Shown here: piece after piece, positions 46,545-58,293 of the stretch | Numbering within the stretch: the first letter of the stretch is position 1 | How the letters are laid out: every line of letters begins with the position of its first letter | NCBI GenBank assembly: GCA_014621425.1 | Contig: JAANBB010000070.1 | Span: 1 to 64,000 of the forward strand | From: Cylindrodendrum hubeiense | Taxonomy: Eukaryota; Ascomycota; Sordariomycetes; Hypocreales; Nectriaceae | DNA length: 64,000 nt | Direction of reading: 5' to 3' | The notes under the pieces: generated by a model | What the model was told of the DNA's origin: nothing | The model's database searches: none | What the model saw: the letters and a program-made list of their open reading frames with translations, nothing else | Program-made: the position numbers and the translations under genes

Positions 46545-48140
46545 TTACTCAGATTGCTTTAATGTATAGAGCAAAGTTCCCCAGCCTAACTGATCATACC
46601 CACCACTGTTTTCGCCGTAATCCCCAGAGCCTCCTTCAGCCCCGCCGTTATCTGAAACCACTAGATCCCGATACTGTTTAGTCCATGTGACATTTGAGTT
46701 GCTCAAGATACCATAGTGATTGTACAACAGCTCCCAGGTAGGGCGAAGATCTCCCCTACTTGAGTTACTGATGGTAGGGAGGTCAATCCAATCATTATCG
46801 TATGCTGTGTAGGGTACATCATAGCCCAGATTGTAGCGTGCAACATACTCAGCCCTAATTTATGTTAGCCACGAGTTTTAAAATATTGGCAATGGATTTT
46901 TATTGTATCTTGCATCACCGCTGGTGACGAATACTGAATGTGAGAGGTGGGGAGAGTGCTCAAAAGAACCATGAACGTACGCTGCAAGTATTGAATTTCC
47001 GTTATAGGAAAATAAATCGTTGCCTTGGTTGAAACCAACCTGAGCAATAACACACATGAGAGCAATGTCCAGGTTGTTGTGCCCTTGATCTCTTCCAGAC
47101 TCCAGCGTTTGGCCCAAGAGTTGATTGTCATACCAGTGAGTAAAGGGTACCGTCTGGTTGATCTGGCCATTTCCTGTCCCGTTGGTAAACCATTGGATTC
47201 CCTGGTTGTATATGGTTTGATTATCGACCAGAACGCCAATGGACATAGCTGATGCGATGATGCTCAGATCCCAACCAGGGTAAACGCCATGACCATACCC
47301 GCCCCAATTGTCATGTTCTTCAAACCATTTATTCACTTTAACGTAGAAGACATCAATCATCATCGTTTGAAAGTTGATGAAGTTCGATTCTGACCAGCCA
47401 TCATAGTCGCGCATTATTTCTGCGGCCTGGGCAAACTGATATCCATAGATCCCAGCCGCAAGATAGAGGTCTACTGTGCCAGACAATTCTTTGAGAGTCG
47501 AGGACCATGAATCCATGATGCTGATTGCCGCATCGCCGAATTGGCTATCTTGGGTTACAGCCCATCGGATTGCTAATGCGTATGCAGCAGCTGTATCGTG
47601 ATAGAGTTGGTAGTAATTTTCAGCATTTGTGCCATCGGAGCCACGGTAGACAATCTCGACCGGGTTCGCTTCGTAAGAAACCTCAGCAAATTGACTCCCA
47701 CGGAGCTTGTTCCAAGCAGTGGCCCAAGGTTCGGTTCCATTTTGGACATTTTCTCGAATGCGGGCGAAGTCCTTGGATGTGTGAAGAAGGCCAGGATGGT
47801 TGAATGAATCCGGGGCTAGGAGAGAAATGGAAGCCGAGGCTGCAGTATATATCTGTGACGTGGTCGACGGCGTGTCAGAGGCACTGGCTGAAGGACTGTC
47901 GACAGATAACTCTGGGGTCTGCAGTTCACTGTTTGGCGTTGTGGTTGAAGACTGGCCTAAAACACTCTCGGGAGTTGTAGTCAACAGCTCAGTGGTGATA
48001 GAGATCTCTAAATGCTTGGTAGAAAGCGACGGACTCCCATCGTGGCTAGAACGTTGGGCATAGTCTGATGGACGACAATTTCCCCTAGCACATCCGAGTC
48101 CTGGAGCGGACAAGATAAGAGAGAGACGAAACAGCTTCAT
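46545..48140 (-). CDS. Secreted alginate-lyase-family protein
   Basis: Polysaccharide-lyase-like protein (alginate lyase superfamily fold) of about 510 residues. The start at 48140 gives a signal peptide (MKLFRLSLILSAPGLGCARG). A Ser/Thr-rich, probably O-glycosylated linker follows to about residue 110. The catalytic (alpha/alpha)-barrel domain begins near HPGLLHTSKDFARIRENV and shows NKWFEEHDNWGGYGHG, SMSIGVLVDN and LESGRDQGHNNLDIALM, where the R...HNN element fits the family's active-site region. One intron near 46867-46976 (GTACGTTC...AAATTAG) joins SILA to AEYVARYNLGYDVPY. Many N-x-S/T sites fit secretion. The real substrate in a fungus could be host or bacterial uronic-acid polymers. It lies between NLR genes and the ABC transporter. 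Confidence 0.82.
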
Positions 48141-49690
48141 GTGGCCTGCACAAGATTGGTAAGATAAAAAATGAAAGAGTGAAAATAATGCCCGAAAATT
48201 GAAACAGATGTCAAAAGAGAGTGGAAATGGAATACACCATTGGAGCTTTAACCGAATAGTCGCGAATATACGGGTGCTAACATCTTTAGTAATGACTGCG
48301 GTGAAATTAGACCCAAGCACCCTGGTTCGCAATTGAATGGGGCCTACAAGGCTTAGAGACCAAAATGACACGCGTATGAAGTTGAAAGAGAGGATCAGCT
48401 GTTTCTTTCTGAAATATGCAGGGTAGCATCTCGTAGATGAACGAACCTGCGGGGCATTGTTTCACAAGGATATCCCTTCAATCACGCGGTTGGGATTGCA
48501 CTGTAGTTGCATATCATGGCATGTCCTTGCAATTTATGATGCATGGGAAGCGCCATACGTACATCAAATCAGAGGACCAATCAAGAGGGCGAAATTCGGC
48601 ATAGAACTACCACAAAACTGTAGAAACTCGGGACGCCGGGATGTACGGAGATATCTAGGGGCCTGACCCTTGTTAAAATATCCTTGCTTATGTTAGAATC
48701 GTAAAGGACTTGCACTAGGCTCCCTGAATCTCGGAATATGCTTCTCTCCGCAAGCCCGACAGTGGAGTGGTGGTTTAGGGTTGAATGTCCGCGGACATCG
48801 GAGCTCAAACATCCGCGGACATTACGAAAGGACCATCCCTGCCACAATGAATGAATTATGAAACGTATCCAGCCCGCCCTAAAGTGGGCAGTAGATAGCG
48901 CAATGCCGGATCGGGATACTTAGTCGGTCTCTGAAACAGAAACAGGGAGAATTAGTTTGATCATAGGATTGCGGAAGAAATGATGCCGTCGGGTGGTGAA
49001 TCGTATTAAGCTTGCTATTCGCACCCACGCTCTTTGGTCTTTGCATACACAAGACGCACCTTAAGATGCAGGATTAATCTAAAGTCTTTTTTAAAATAGA
49101 TGACAAAATACACCTGCTTATTTGTATTAATGTATCTTTTGTAGCCCTGTTCCCTTTTGAACACCCACGACACATGCGATTCACTGGGAGAGATCAGGTG
49201 GGCCTACAAATCATATGTCAGGTATCTAATATGTGGAAGCAGTAAGTAACAGGGATGTGTGTGAGTAATAACACTGATTTTACTGTGTGGCAAAGTGTTG
49301 AGTCAGGGGTTCGTGGATGCACGAGCGACATGGGTGGGTGGGACCTGCACTGCAATGAATGCTGGAAGTTGATAAATATTTCTGGTGGTGATTGTTTTTA
49401 GCCAAACTAGGATTATTGGTTACATTATGATTTTGTTTGATACCAGTGAGATGGTTTGACAGCGAACCTGCATAGATACAGATTGATAGCAGTAATTTAA
49501 ATGCAGTAGTAGAATGAATATGAGTTGAGTTTCCAACGCCGAAACTGGCGTCTCTAATACAGAGAAGTGAAGCACCGAGAAAAGAAACATACATACAAGT
49601 ATGCGACAAGCAGGTCGTCTTCGTGAGGAATAAGCCTCGAGTCTAAATTACCCCTTCCCCTTCCCACACCAAAAATGGCTTGGATTCCAC
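48141..49690. other. 1.5-kb intergenic region, lyase promoter
   Basis: Upstream of the secreted lyase and downstream of the ABC transporter. Contains a pair of TCCGCGGA palindromes at 48785-48822. No gene seen. Confidence 0.5.
48785..48822. promoter_or_regulatory. Paired TCCGCGGA palindromes
   Basis: TCCGCGGA occurs at 48788-48795, inside the 14-bp perfect palindrome atgtccgcggacat, and again at 48812-48819, 24 bp apart centre to centre. The core matches the pleiotropic drug response element known from budding yeast. Here it lies 650 bp upstream of the lyase start and 3' of the ABC gene. Confidence 0.5.
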
Positions 49691-52600
49691 TCACAACTTC
49701 TTTTTCCCCTTAGGCATCCGAACTAGGTAGTACAGAGCCAATGCCGCGACAATGTTGAACCCAATATAGGCCCACATGATGCCAAAGTTGCGCCACCTGG
49801 TACTGTATTCAGCATTGATTCCCGACAAGAACACGTTTGTTTCCTTCATCCTGCAGTAACTGCAGTCGCTCGTTGCGTCCGATTCCAGTAGGTAGCCACC
49901 AGCCCTTGAGATGTAGTCGGCCATATAGTTTCCGCATGTCTGTCCGTCTGGTGGACTGATTGTGGTGTATTCATTGCTCGCGCACGTCACATCAACGTTA
50001 GCTAGGCCGGTGGACAGGACTGCTGAGATCCAGTATGCCAATGGTGAGACCCGATACAAAAATATCCAAAAACCAGGCATGGAGTCCGGCGTGGCCAACA
50101 CACCACAGAAGAAAAAGACAAGCATAAAGAACAGGTTTGAGAAACTACTACCCGCCTCAGCAGTATCGGCGAAGGAAATACATGCGTGCGCAAATGTGCA
50201 AGTAAAAAGGAGGAATTGCAAGAAAAGAAGCCACATCAATAGGCCTCTCTCCGCTCCATCCCCATAGGGATCCGCATTCGCGTTTTTGTAGAACCCCACG
50301 GGAAAATAGATTAACGCCCACATAAAGACTGAGGCGAGTGCGCTCCAGGGGATCTCGGCGAGAATCTGGCTGATCATGAAGATCTTCCAAGAGTAGGTCT
50401 TGGAAGGTCGTTCACGTACCTCGTATAGGGAGCGTTGCGTAACAAAATGAGGCATCTGCTGCTGTGCCAGCTGCCCGAAGATGGTGGTAAATTCGAAAAT
50501 GGCGAACATTTGGTTTTGAAGACCCTGGGTGGTGAGAGGTGCGTTGACGAAGACTAGGCCGATGAATAAGCTGATGGAGATACAGAGAACGAATTTCGAG
50601 TAAATGTATGAGGGAGTTCGCCAGTGCTGCTGAAATACTCGCTTTGTAACAACAAGAAATTGTTGCCAGAGCGGGGTGGCGAATTCACTGTACGAGGTAG
50701 CGTCATTCTTATCCGTAGAAGGCCGACCTGCTGCCGCGGGCCCGAAGACGTGCCAATTCGTCCTGAATAGCTCGGTATTCTGGACTAGATTTCCACACTT
50801 GGTCCCAGTCAACTTCGGTGTGGCTGCCGGGAGCATCGCCAATGGCCTCGAACATCCACTCGGAAGGATTGGCTCCAGGTGGGCAGGGTGGTGCACCGTT
50901 GCGCTCGAAGTAGTTCGTCATCGTCTCGGAGTTGTCGCCAATATCACCTACAGCAACAATGATTAGTACTGTTCAATGTTCATGTAACACCCGAAGGGGA
51001 TTGGGCTTGAGCGCAGATACGCAAAGGAATGAAGGGTTGCACTAACCAAAATATACCGAACGGCCGTCTTTGGAGAGAAAGAGAAGACGGTCGAAGCGTT
51101 CAAACAGGATCGCTGAGGGCTGATGGATGGTGCAGAGAATAGACTGGCCGGCCTTGGAAAGTTTCTCCAACAAGTTTAGGATAGACCAACTGGTTTGAGA
51201 GTCAAGACCAGAGGTGGGTTCGTCAACGAAGAGCAGGAGTGGCGGTTTGGCCACCAGTTCCACACCGATTGTCAAGCGCTTGCGTTGCTCAACGTTGAGA
51301 CCTTCACCGAGTACGCCGATAACAGCATCGGCATACTCTTCCAAGTCCAGCAGCTTGACGACTTCGTCCACGTAGGCCAACTTTTCTTTCTTCGGCGTGC
51401 TTGCAGGTTGACGGAGGAGAGCTGAGAATTCCAAAGCCTGTAATACAAAATTAGCTGACATTGATATCAAGTGGCGTAGCAAAATGCTGAGGGTGCTGAA
51501 GAGTACTAACCTCTCGGACGGTGCTGGTCTCAAGGTGGAGATCTTGCTGTTGTACATATCCGGTATTGCGCTGGAAACTCTCGTGGCGGATCTTCCCATC
51601 GACCAACATCTCGCCCGTGATAACACCCGTACCCACACGGTCAGCTAAACAGTCTAGGAGGGTGGTTTTACCCGCCCCCGAAACACCCATGAGTGCTGTG
51701 AGAGTACCAGGTTTCACCCAGCCATTGATGTTGTCCAAGATTCGTCGAGGCTGGCCCTTGATCTTGAGATCATAGCACACGTTGTTCCAATGGAAGACGC
51801 TTGTTGAGCCCTGAAAAGCCCCCTCATTGCTGGATGTGTAGCCATCGGGTTTCTGTACAACCGGCACGGGACTGGAGAGCAACCTCTCGACATCGTCACC
51901 ACCCTTGTTGTAAGAGTGTGGAACGAAACCCCGGCGAAAAACAAGAACTTCACCCTTGGACTTTTTAGCTGTGATGTATTCGGTGGCAATGAAGTACACA
52001 AGGTGATTGAAGATGATCATGGCAATTATGATACCGGTGTTGCGCCATGCGTGACTGTGGTAGTAGCTGTATGCTGAATTGATATAGTCTTCACCATGGA
52101 CATATGACAGGCCAGGGACAGATCCGATAGCGCTGCAAGCAACATGATCTGCACTAGCGTTTGCGTAGTCGGGGACATAGGCGGAGCATTCAAAAGTGCG
52201 GCCGTGAAACTCGTTGACCATGAGGGATTCAAAGCCATATGCCACGGGATTTAGGTAATTTATCCAACGGCACCATCCGGGCATATACTTAACCGGGATG
52301 ACAAAGCCAGTAAAAATGAGCAAGGCAAGTATCAAGATTGTAGAAGGAATCATAGCTTCGTATAGAGTCCGAGATAGAGCGGCACTGATGATATGTCAGT
52401 AGTGGTTCACTTGGGAATGATGTAGAAAACTTACATGGATCTGAAAACACCAGACATGGCCAAGACGATGATAAATACCACAAACAAATAGAAGAAGAAT
52501 GCGCCTGGTTCGCGATTCAAGTTCGTCATAAAGTAAAGGACCAAGTTGAAAGCAATAGCATTGAGGATTTTGAAAGGTATATCAACAAGAACAGACGCAT

Positions 52601-54387
52601 ATGCCTCTGCTGACGGGTGATAAAATGCATAGCGGGACTGTTTTTCCACGATGGGTCGTTGATCATATAGCGTCATGATTTCCATAGCAGAGGCGAAAGC
52701 ATTGAAGAGGACCGCAACAAAGAGAATTGCACCGCGGCTAAAGAACGAGCCCGTAGTCATGTCCATATTGTAGAATAAGGATGACATAATGAGAGAGAAA
52801 CACACGTTCGCAATCAGCATGCCGATAGGCAACCAAGGATCTGCCTTGAACTGCCTGATTGCGCGCCAGAGGCAAAGCTGGACCTGCTGGCCGTATGTGA
52901 GGGTATAGGGCGATTTGATTCGCTGTCCCTTGGACTGCTTTGCCTTCTTGAGCTGGCGGAAGGTCTCCGCGTCGGGGCCGCCGAGCGGATGCTGCGTCTT
53001 GTATTCTTCGATCTCAGCCTGCAGGGCCCTGTATTCAGGGCTGTTCTTCCAGGTAGCAGCGAACTCATCAGCGGTCCGTGGGGGATTGCAGCCGGCGCGA
53101 GGGAAGCGCTCCGTGAGCGAGGTCATGGAGGTTAGGAAGTCGGGCGTCGTCTGGCGCGCTGGACAGTCGAATCCGAGGTTGAGGAAGTACTCTTTGGCTT
53201 TGGATGCGGGACCAAAATAGATTTGCTGTCCTTCGTAGATGAGAAGAGCCTTGTCGAAGAGATCGTAGGCGCTCTGCGGCGCCTGGTAGATGGATACGGC
53301 GCATGTTTGGCCGAATACCTGGGACTGCAGCCGCAGAGTCTTGCAGAACTCGATCGCGTTGGCGGAGTCGAGGCCACGGGTCGAGCTGGGGTAGTTAGTA
53401 TGCGCTGCTGACGTTGATAAAGGGAAGACCACATGCTAATAAGGCACGTCGTCAAGGTGTCACTTACTTGTCCCAACACTGAAATGGAGCATTCGCCAGC
53501 GTAGCCTCGGCGATGGTGACACGCTTGCGTTCGCCTCCTGAAACTCCTCGCGTAAACTCATTTCCTACCTTGGTGTTGACGGTGTGGCTGATGCCATACA
53601 TGGCCATGACGACGTCTCGGAGGTGCTCGCAATACCTATTAGAGCCATGTTAGCGTCCACCGGTGGGGCGAAAGGAAGAGGATCAAATCACGTACTGATT
53701 GCGAGTGATGCCGTGTGGCAGCTCTCTTTGGCAGCTTGCCCGGGCCGCAAATGTGAGCGTCTCGCCAACTGACAGTTGAGGGAAGTGGACATCGATCTCG
53801 GCAGTGTAGATGGCATCGCCTCGGTGCGCAGTGTGCATCTCCTCGGCTGATATGCCTTGATAGTTGAAGTACGCATCCTCGTTGATGTAGATACCATTCG
53901 TCTCTCCTGAGATGGTCTTGAGGAAAGTCGAGCAACCAGAACCAGGCGGGCCCAAGACGACGCACATCTCGCCAGGGCGTATAAGCCCATCGAACTGGCG
54001 CACGATGTCGATCTTAGTCTGGCCTGCCGTCCGAGAGAACAAGCGGCGGGCCATGTCCGGTAGGGCTAGCCATACGTTGCCAACATCTTTCTGGAAGTCG
54101 GTCGGCGTGCCGTAGCCGAAGACATTGAGGTTCTGGAAACACAGGCCGACCTGACGGAAGCCTTGGCCGCTCTCGGTAGCGACTTTGGCGATACTCTTAG
54201 CCCAGGTTCGAGCGTCGAACTTGTCACCGTGGGGGTTCAGAGGAGAATTCGCATCGGTGCTTCCGAAGACGGTGGCAGGGTCATCGACATTGACGGCTGA
54301 ATGGTGCGTGTATTCGCGCGCAAGATCTTGCACGATGGAGTGTCGCGTTTCGAGCTCGACACCGTCGGGTTCAGTCTGAGCGCCCAT
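49691..54387 (-). CDS. PDR-type full-size ABC transporter (ABCG), one apparent frame break
   Basis: Plasma-membrane drug/metabolite efflux pump with the (NBD-TMD)x2 order typical of fungal PDR pumps, about 1400 residues in several exons. NBD1 has the degenerate Walker [10 protein letters not shown] and signature VSGGERKR. Then TMD1 has [20 protein letters not shown] and [12 protein letters not shown] with the large extracellular loop. NBD2 has canonical Walker [10 protein letters not shown], the changed signature LNVEQRKRL and Walker [19 protein letters not shown]2 ends MPKGKKKL. Between NBD2 and TMD2 (near 50735) the frame changes by one base. A 40-nt GT-AG mini-intron (about 50696-50735) would also bridge it but would drop residues that fit the family ([10 protein letters not shown]). 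A TATA-like element at 54527-54533 and a perfect palindrome at 54568-54589 lie upstream. The regulator gene at 55241-57776 lies directly upstream. Confidence 0.92.
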
Positions 54388-54567
54388 GCCGGCGTTCGGG
54401 TGGGTAATTAGTACCCGAAAGAAATCGATCAAAGGAGTGAAATAATGATGCAAGGAGATATGCCGTAAACGGAAAGAAAAAAGCGTACATGGAAAGGAGA
54501 GACTCTAGAGGCTGCCGACTGCGGGCTTATATGTCATCTTAGTAGTGCACATGTTGAGCCATGGACG

Positions 54568-54589
54568 TTCCGCCGTGTTTTCGGCGGAA
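54568..54589. promoter_or_regulatory. Perfect inverted repeat TTCCGCCG-N6-CGGCGGAA
   Basis: Eight-base arms with six bases between, 180 bp upstream of the ABC start and about 35 bp upstream of its TATA-like element. Facing CCG/CGG triplets are what dimeric Zn2Cys6 factors bind. The same arms recur in front of the neighbouring regulator gene. Confidence 0.65.
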
Positions 54590-54873
54590 GATCGAGAGAG
54601 GCTTACGCTGGTGGAAAAAGCCACATTCGGCGTTGACGACGACGTTAGATTGCTCTGCAAGTCGCCATGAAAACACTGTAATCATAAAATAAGAAAGAAT
54701 GCTCCACAGTAATCAATAATTGCTCAATGGACTTGTTTATTATTGTCAATATCCGGGTCTGCCTGGAATACTCGTCATTGCTGGTGTGCAAGGAGGGCGC
54801 ATGGCGATGCCGGTAATTTCCTAGCTGCCGGCGGTTACTTGATCGAGTCTAGTCAGGTCAATCCTCCCAGACC

Positions 54874-54890
54874 TTCCGCCGAGTTCTCGG
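54874..54890. promoter_or_regulatory. Second, partial copy of the ABC-promoter element
   Basis: TTCCGCCG-N6-CGG. The left arm is complete, with the same six-base spacing, but the right arm is reduced to CGG. About 490 bp upstream of the ABC start. Confidence 0.4.
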
Positions 54891-55240
54891 GCTTGCCTCC
54901 GCCGCAGGCCCGGGACCCGCTCCCCCGTTTGATGCCGCTCTGTCGGATGCTACCACGGAGGTTACAGACTAGAACTCATCAAGTGAAGTGAAATCCGTCT
55001 CATAATGCACCGCCAGAGACTCTCGTATTTAGTTTTAGTGCAGAGTTGAGATAAATTTATTTGTCCCCGATTCGTTGGGGTATCAGAGCAGAGATGGTAT
55101 CTAAAAACAATATTCCGCCGTCTAGCCAAAGTCCGCGTATCATCCCTTCACCATTGTCAAAGCCACCGTTTCCGACCTGTTCACCCACCCAATAAAAGCC
55201 GTCAAAAATCGACATACTGTACAGACAAATGAGATCGATT

Positions 55241-57776
55241 CTATTCCTGCCACTCCGTCCAATTGCCACCATCACCAGCATTTTCAGCTCCTGAGCCTCT
55301 CATCAGGCTATCAAAGAAAGTCATGTCTACTCCCTGGAACGCCCAGTCATCCACTCCTGCTGTTAGACCGGGGTACAAGTATTGCCGCTGTAGGGCGTCT
55401 TCGATGGCGCTCGGGAACCGCGGGGCGAAAGGTGGGTGCGCCTGCGGCCTAGGCAGCTGTGGTGCCGAGGAAGATTCCTGCGCGTCCTTTGTTCTTTGAG
55501 CGATAGGTGACGTTTCTGATGCCACGTTATCAAACGAGGCCTGAACTGAGGGAATGGTGCCGCCATTATAGCTACCACTTCCCTGGTCTGCTGTGTATAC
55601 ACCCCTATGAGCAAGACCTGCCGCCTCCGGCGAAGGCGGCGTAGCACATCGAACCGCTTCCATACAGACAAGACCATCGCGGCTGATACTGATAGTGCCG
55701 AAGTAAGGGATGCTGATGCGGAGGGACTGCCCATCGTCAGTCGCCGAGTCGGGGTGTAGTTCCGTCATGGTTGCCGCCACGTTGCCGAGCTTGCCCTCGG
55801 CGGCGTCGGCCTCGAGGGCCAAGAGGCTCCTCAGCAAACTCGAGCTGCGCTCGCTCAGGGCGTCGGTGTTAATCTTCGCCACGCTCTCCATATTCTCGAG
55901 GACCTGTTCCATCATCGCCCGATCGCTGTTTCTCTGGTGCGCCAGCACGTTGATTCCCGCCATGCCCGCTCCGTGCTGTCGCTGTTTGCGGTGGCCATCG
56001 ATGTGCGCGATAACCAACGTCATCGCGGCTATGAGGCCATGGAAGTCGGTCGATCGGCAGACAAAGGCTATGCGGTTGAACGAGCGGAACATGATGAAGC
56101 GCGTCAGCAGTTCGCGCGACGCATTGACACTCGCCAACTTGCTGTACTCGAAATTGTAGTTGTGTGTGCTGTCGCCGGGCGTGTTCGATCGTAGCATGTA
56201 AGGTAGGTGCAGCATGTTGACCAGATTGAAGTAAATCATCTGCTCGATCAGGCGCAGCGTCTCCCAAAAGGTTGCGTCGTCGTCGGGTGCTAGGTTTGCG
56301 AGGGTGGGAGGCAGCCACCACTTGGTGCCCATCTCGTTTGCGGCCTTGTGGAGCTCGGCATCCAGCTCCTGCAGAGCCGCAAAGTCATCCATGATGGTAG
56401 GGTCTAACGATTCGTTACGTTCGATGACGCGCGACGCAAACACGGATTGCTTGCGTTCGAACCTGTCTGAAGGGGTGCTACCTGCAAGTGCGGCTTCGGT
56501 CGCCATAGAGTCGTCCAGAGTGCCCTGCGGCAAGCCCAGCATCAAGCACAATTGACGGTCTGCCCAAACGATCCGAAACCACACATAGCTGGGATAGAGA
56601 GTCGTGGTTGGGCCAACTACCTTGAGCGGTTGTCGACCACCGCTTCGATGAAGGCCCATCATCTGGGCGACCACCATGCCACGTCTGACGTCGAACCAGG
56701 CACGTCGAAGGTTACCACAGTTAGCCTGGAATGCGCCTTCAAGCATGATGCATTCAAGAAACTCGATGGAGCCGAGGAATTCGTCATTGTTGATAACAAG
56801 ACTCTGTGCTGTGACCGCAAGTCGGCACATCAGCTGCTGCGGCGGCTCTGACAGCTGACGGACCTCGTTCGCATGAAGTTCCGGGTTCATATACTGCAGA
56901 CAGCTAGCTATGACCAGCATGTATTTAGCGATTAGCGCTGGATGGGCTGTTGGTCCGGGTATGTCGTCCAGGCTTGCCCTTCCGCCGCCGGGCTTATCGA
57001 CTAGCACGGAGTGAGGTTGCATCATGAGCTTGTCGAATGAGACGTTGAGGCCCGCCTTGATCATCAATTGTATATCATGACGGGGTGGCAGGGCAGCATG
57101 TAGAGCTGCCGAGATACCTGCGTGCCGGGGCTCTCTAGAAACTGTCGTTCTTTTCGGAGGTATCACAAACTGAGGTGTGGGTAGTGCGGGCGACGAGTAT
57201 GACGCTGCTAGACTACTGCTTTCCGCTCCAGAGGCCGGCTACGAGATGAGATGTCAATATCCGCGCTCGAAGCCAAGTAACTACGGGTTGACTTACTGTT
57301 GGAGGCGGCTCAAATCCAGTCACGAGACTAGCAGGTGTCGTTCTGTCAGTCGATGCCGGGATGCTGGTGGTCGTATTCGGGCCCCGATACTCGGTGGGGC
57401 CGTCGTCACTCGGCGTCGCAGAGCCGACGCTCACCGTTGAGACATTGCTCTGATCGCCGACTTTCCTGACCAATTGCTCAATCAGGGCCTCGACGCGTAC
57501 AATGCGGTCGCCCATCTGGCGGCCTCGACTTCCTGTTGGCGTGGCCGTCTCCTCGGGAAACTCCTGGCTCACACAGCTGGAGCCGCGTCTGTCGCACCCG
57601 ACGCAGACCGAATCGGACGGCGTGGAATACGAGCAGCGGATCTTACGGCGCTTGCACTCCCAACAGCTGCGGGTGCCCTTGCGGATCCTGCGTCGCTTGG
57701 CATCTGCTGTCTCGTCGCCAAGGCCCGAGGCCGGGGATTCAAGCGCCGTATCCGGAGCCGACTCGATCCTCAACAT
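55241..57776 (-). CDS. Zn2Cys6 transcription factor next to ABC transporter
   Basis: Nuclear regulator of about 810 residues. The chosen start at 57776 (MLRIESAPDTALESPAS) precedes RIRKGTRSCWECKRRKIRC and CVGCDRRGSSC, a complete zinc cluster in one exon, then a leucine-spaced linker (RIVRVEALIEQLVRKV). An intron near 57237-57290 (GTAAGT...TCGTAG) restores frame into PASGAESSSLAASYSS. The MHR core has GNLRRAWFDVRRGMVVAQMM and VWFRIVWADRQLCLMLGL. The end is DWAFQGVDMTFFDSLM plus an acidic tail. Upstream in-frame codons to 57929 are possible but less likely. It is a paralogue of the regulator at 20373. A 9-bp-arm palindrome lies 232 bp upstream, with arms matching those in the ABC promoter, so it is likely autoregulated and controls the pump. 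The position is seen; the control is inferred. Confidence 0.9.
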
Positions 57777-58293
57777 GGTTGTAGGGTAGGTGTTTTCCCA
57801 AGGCTGTGTGTGTGGTCTCCCCGCCCCGCTGCGTACCTGATTGGCAATTCTCCGTCTGGTCGCTGAATAGCCCGGCAAGGCGCCTGTAGCAATGAATAAA
57901 GAGACCCGGTATGGTCCAGCGGGTGCCACTGAAGTGAGTGTATAGGTAAGTTCAAGATGGACGCGCCCTTGTCAGCAATGCGTGGAGATTCTACGGGGGA
58001 TCCACTCCTTCCGCCGAAGCGGCGGAAGAACTGAGGCAGCCGGATCTTCGCGCCAGCCAATCAACTCGCGTCCATCTCCATCCAAAATTGGGGTAAGACT
58101 TATTGACAAAATCGACGGAGTTGACCGTCATTTTATTCTTCAACTTCTTGAATGAGCTTGCATGTTTGCTTGTCTCTTAATTAATACAATGCCGTCACTA
58201 CATACGTACAATGGCTTTTAATATCTTACTATGCCGTAAGAGCTTCATCAACATTCATCTACCCATTGCTTCCTTGTTTCACCCCAGAACCCC
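57777..58293. promoter_or_regulatory. Regulator promoter region
   Basis: About 520 bp between the GMC gene's end and the regulator's start. Contains the palindrome at 58008-58028 and an AT-rich 3' end. Confidence 0.5.
58008..58028. promoter_or_regulatory. Perfect inverted repeat CTTCCGCCG-N3-CGGCGGAAG
   Basis: Nine-base arms with a three-base spacer, 232 bp upstream of the regulator start. The arms contain the eight bases of the ABC-promoter palindrome but the spacer differs (3 against 6). Confidence 0.6.

Larger units (their letters stand above)
54388..55240. promoter_or_regulatory. ABC transporter promoter region
   Basis: 850 bp between the regulator's 3' end and the pump's start. Contains two related CGG/CCG elements (54568-54589 and 54874-54890) and ATATAAG (minus strand) at 54527-54533, about 140 bp upstream of the start. 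Confidence 0.55.

Noticed and set aside
48785..48822. TCCGCGGA pair as promoter element of the ABC transporter
   Set aside because: It lies beyond the 3' end of that gene, which is transcribed leftward from 54387. It can only serve the lyase.
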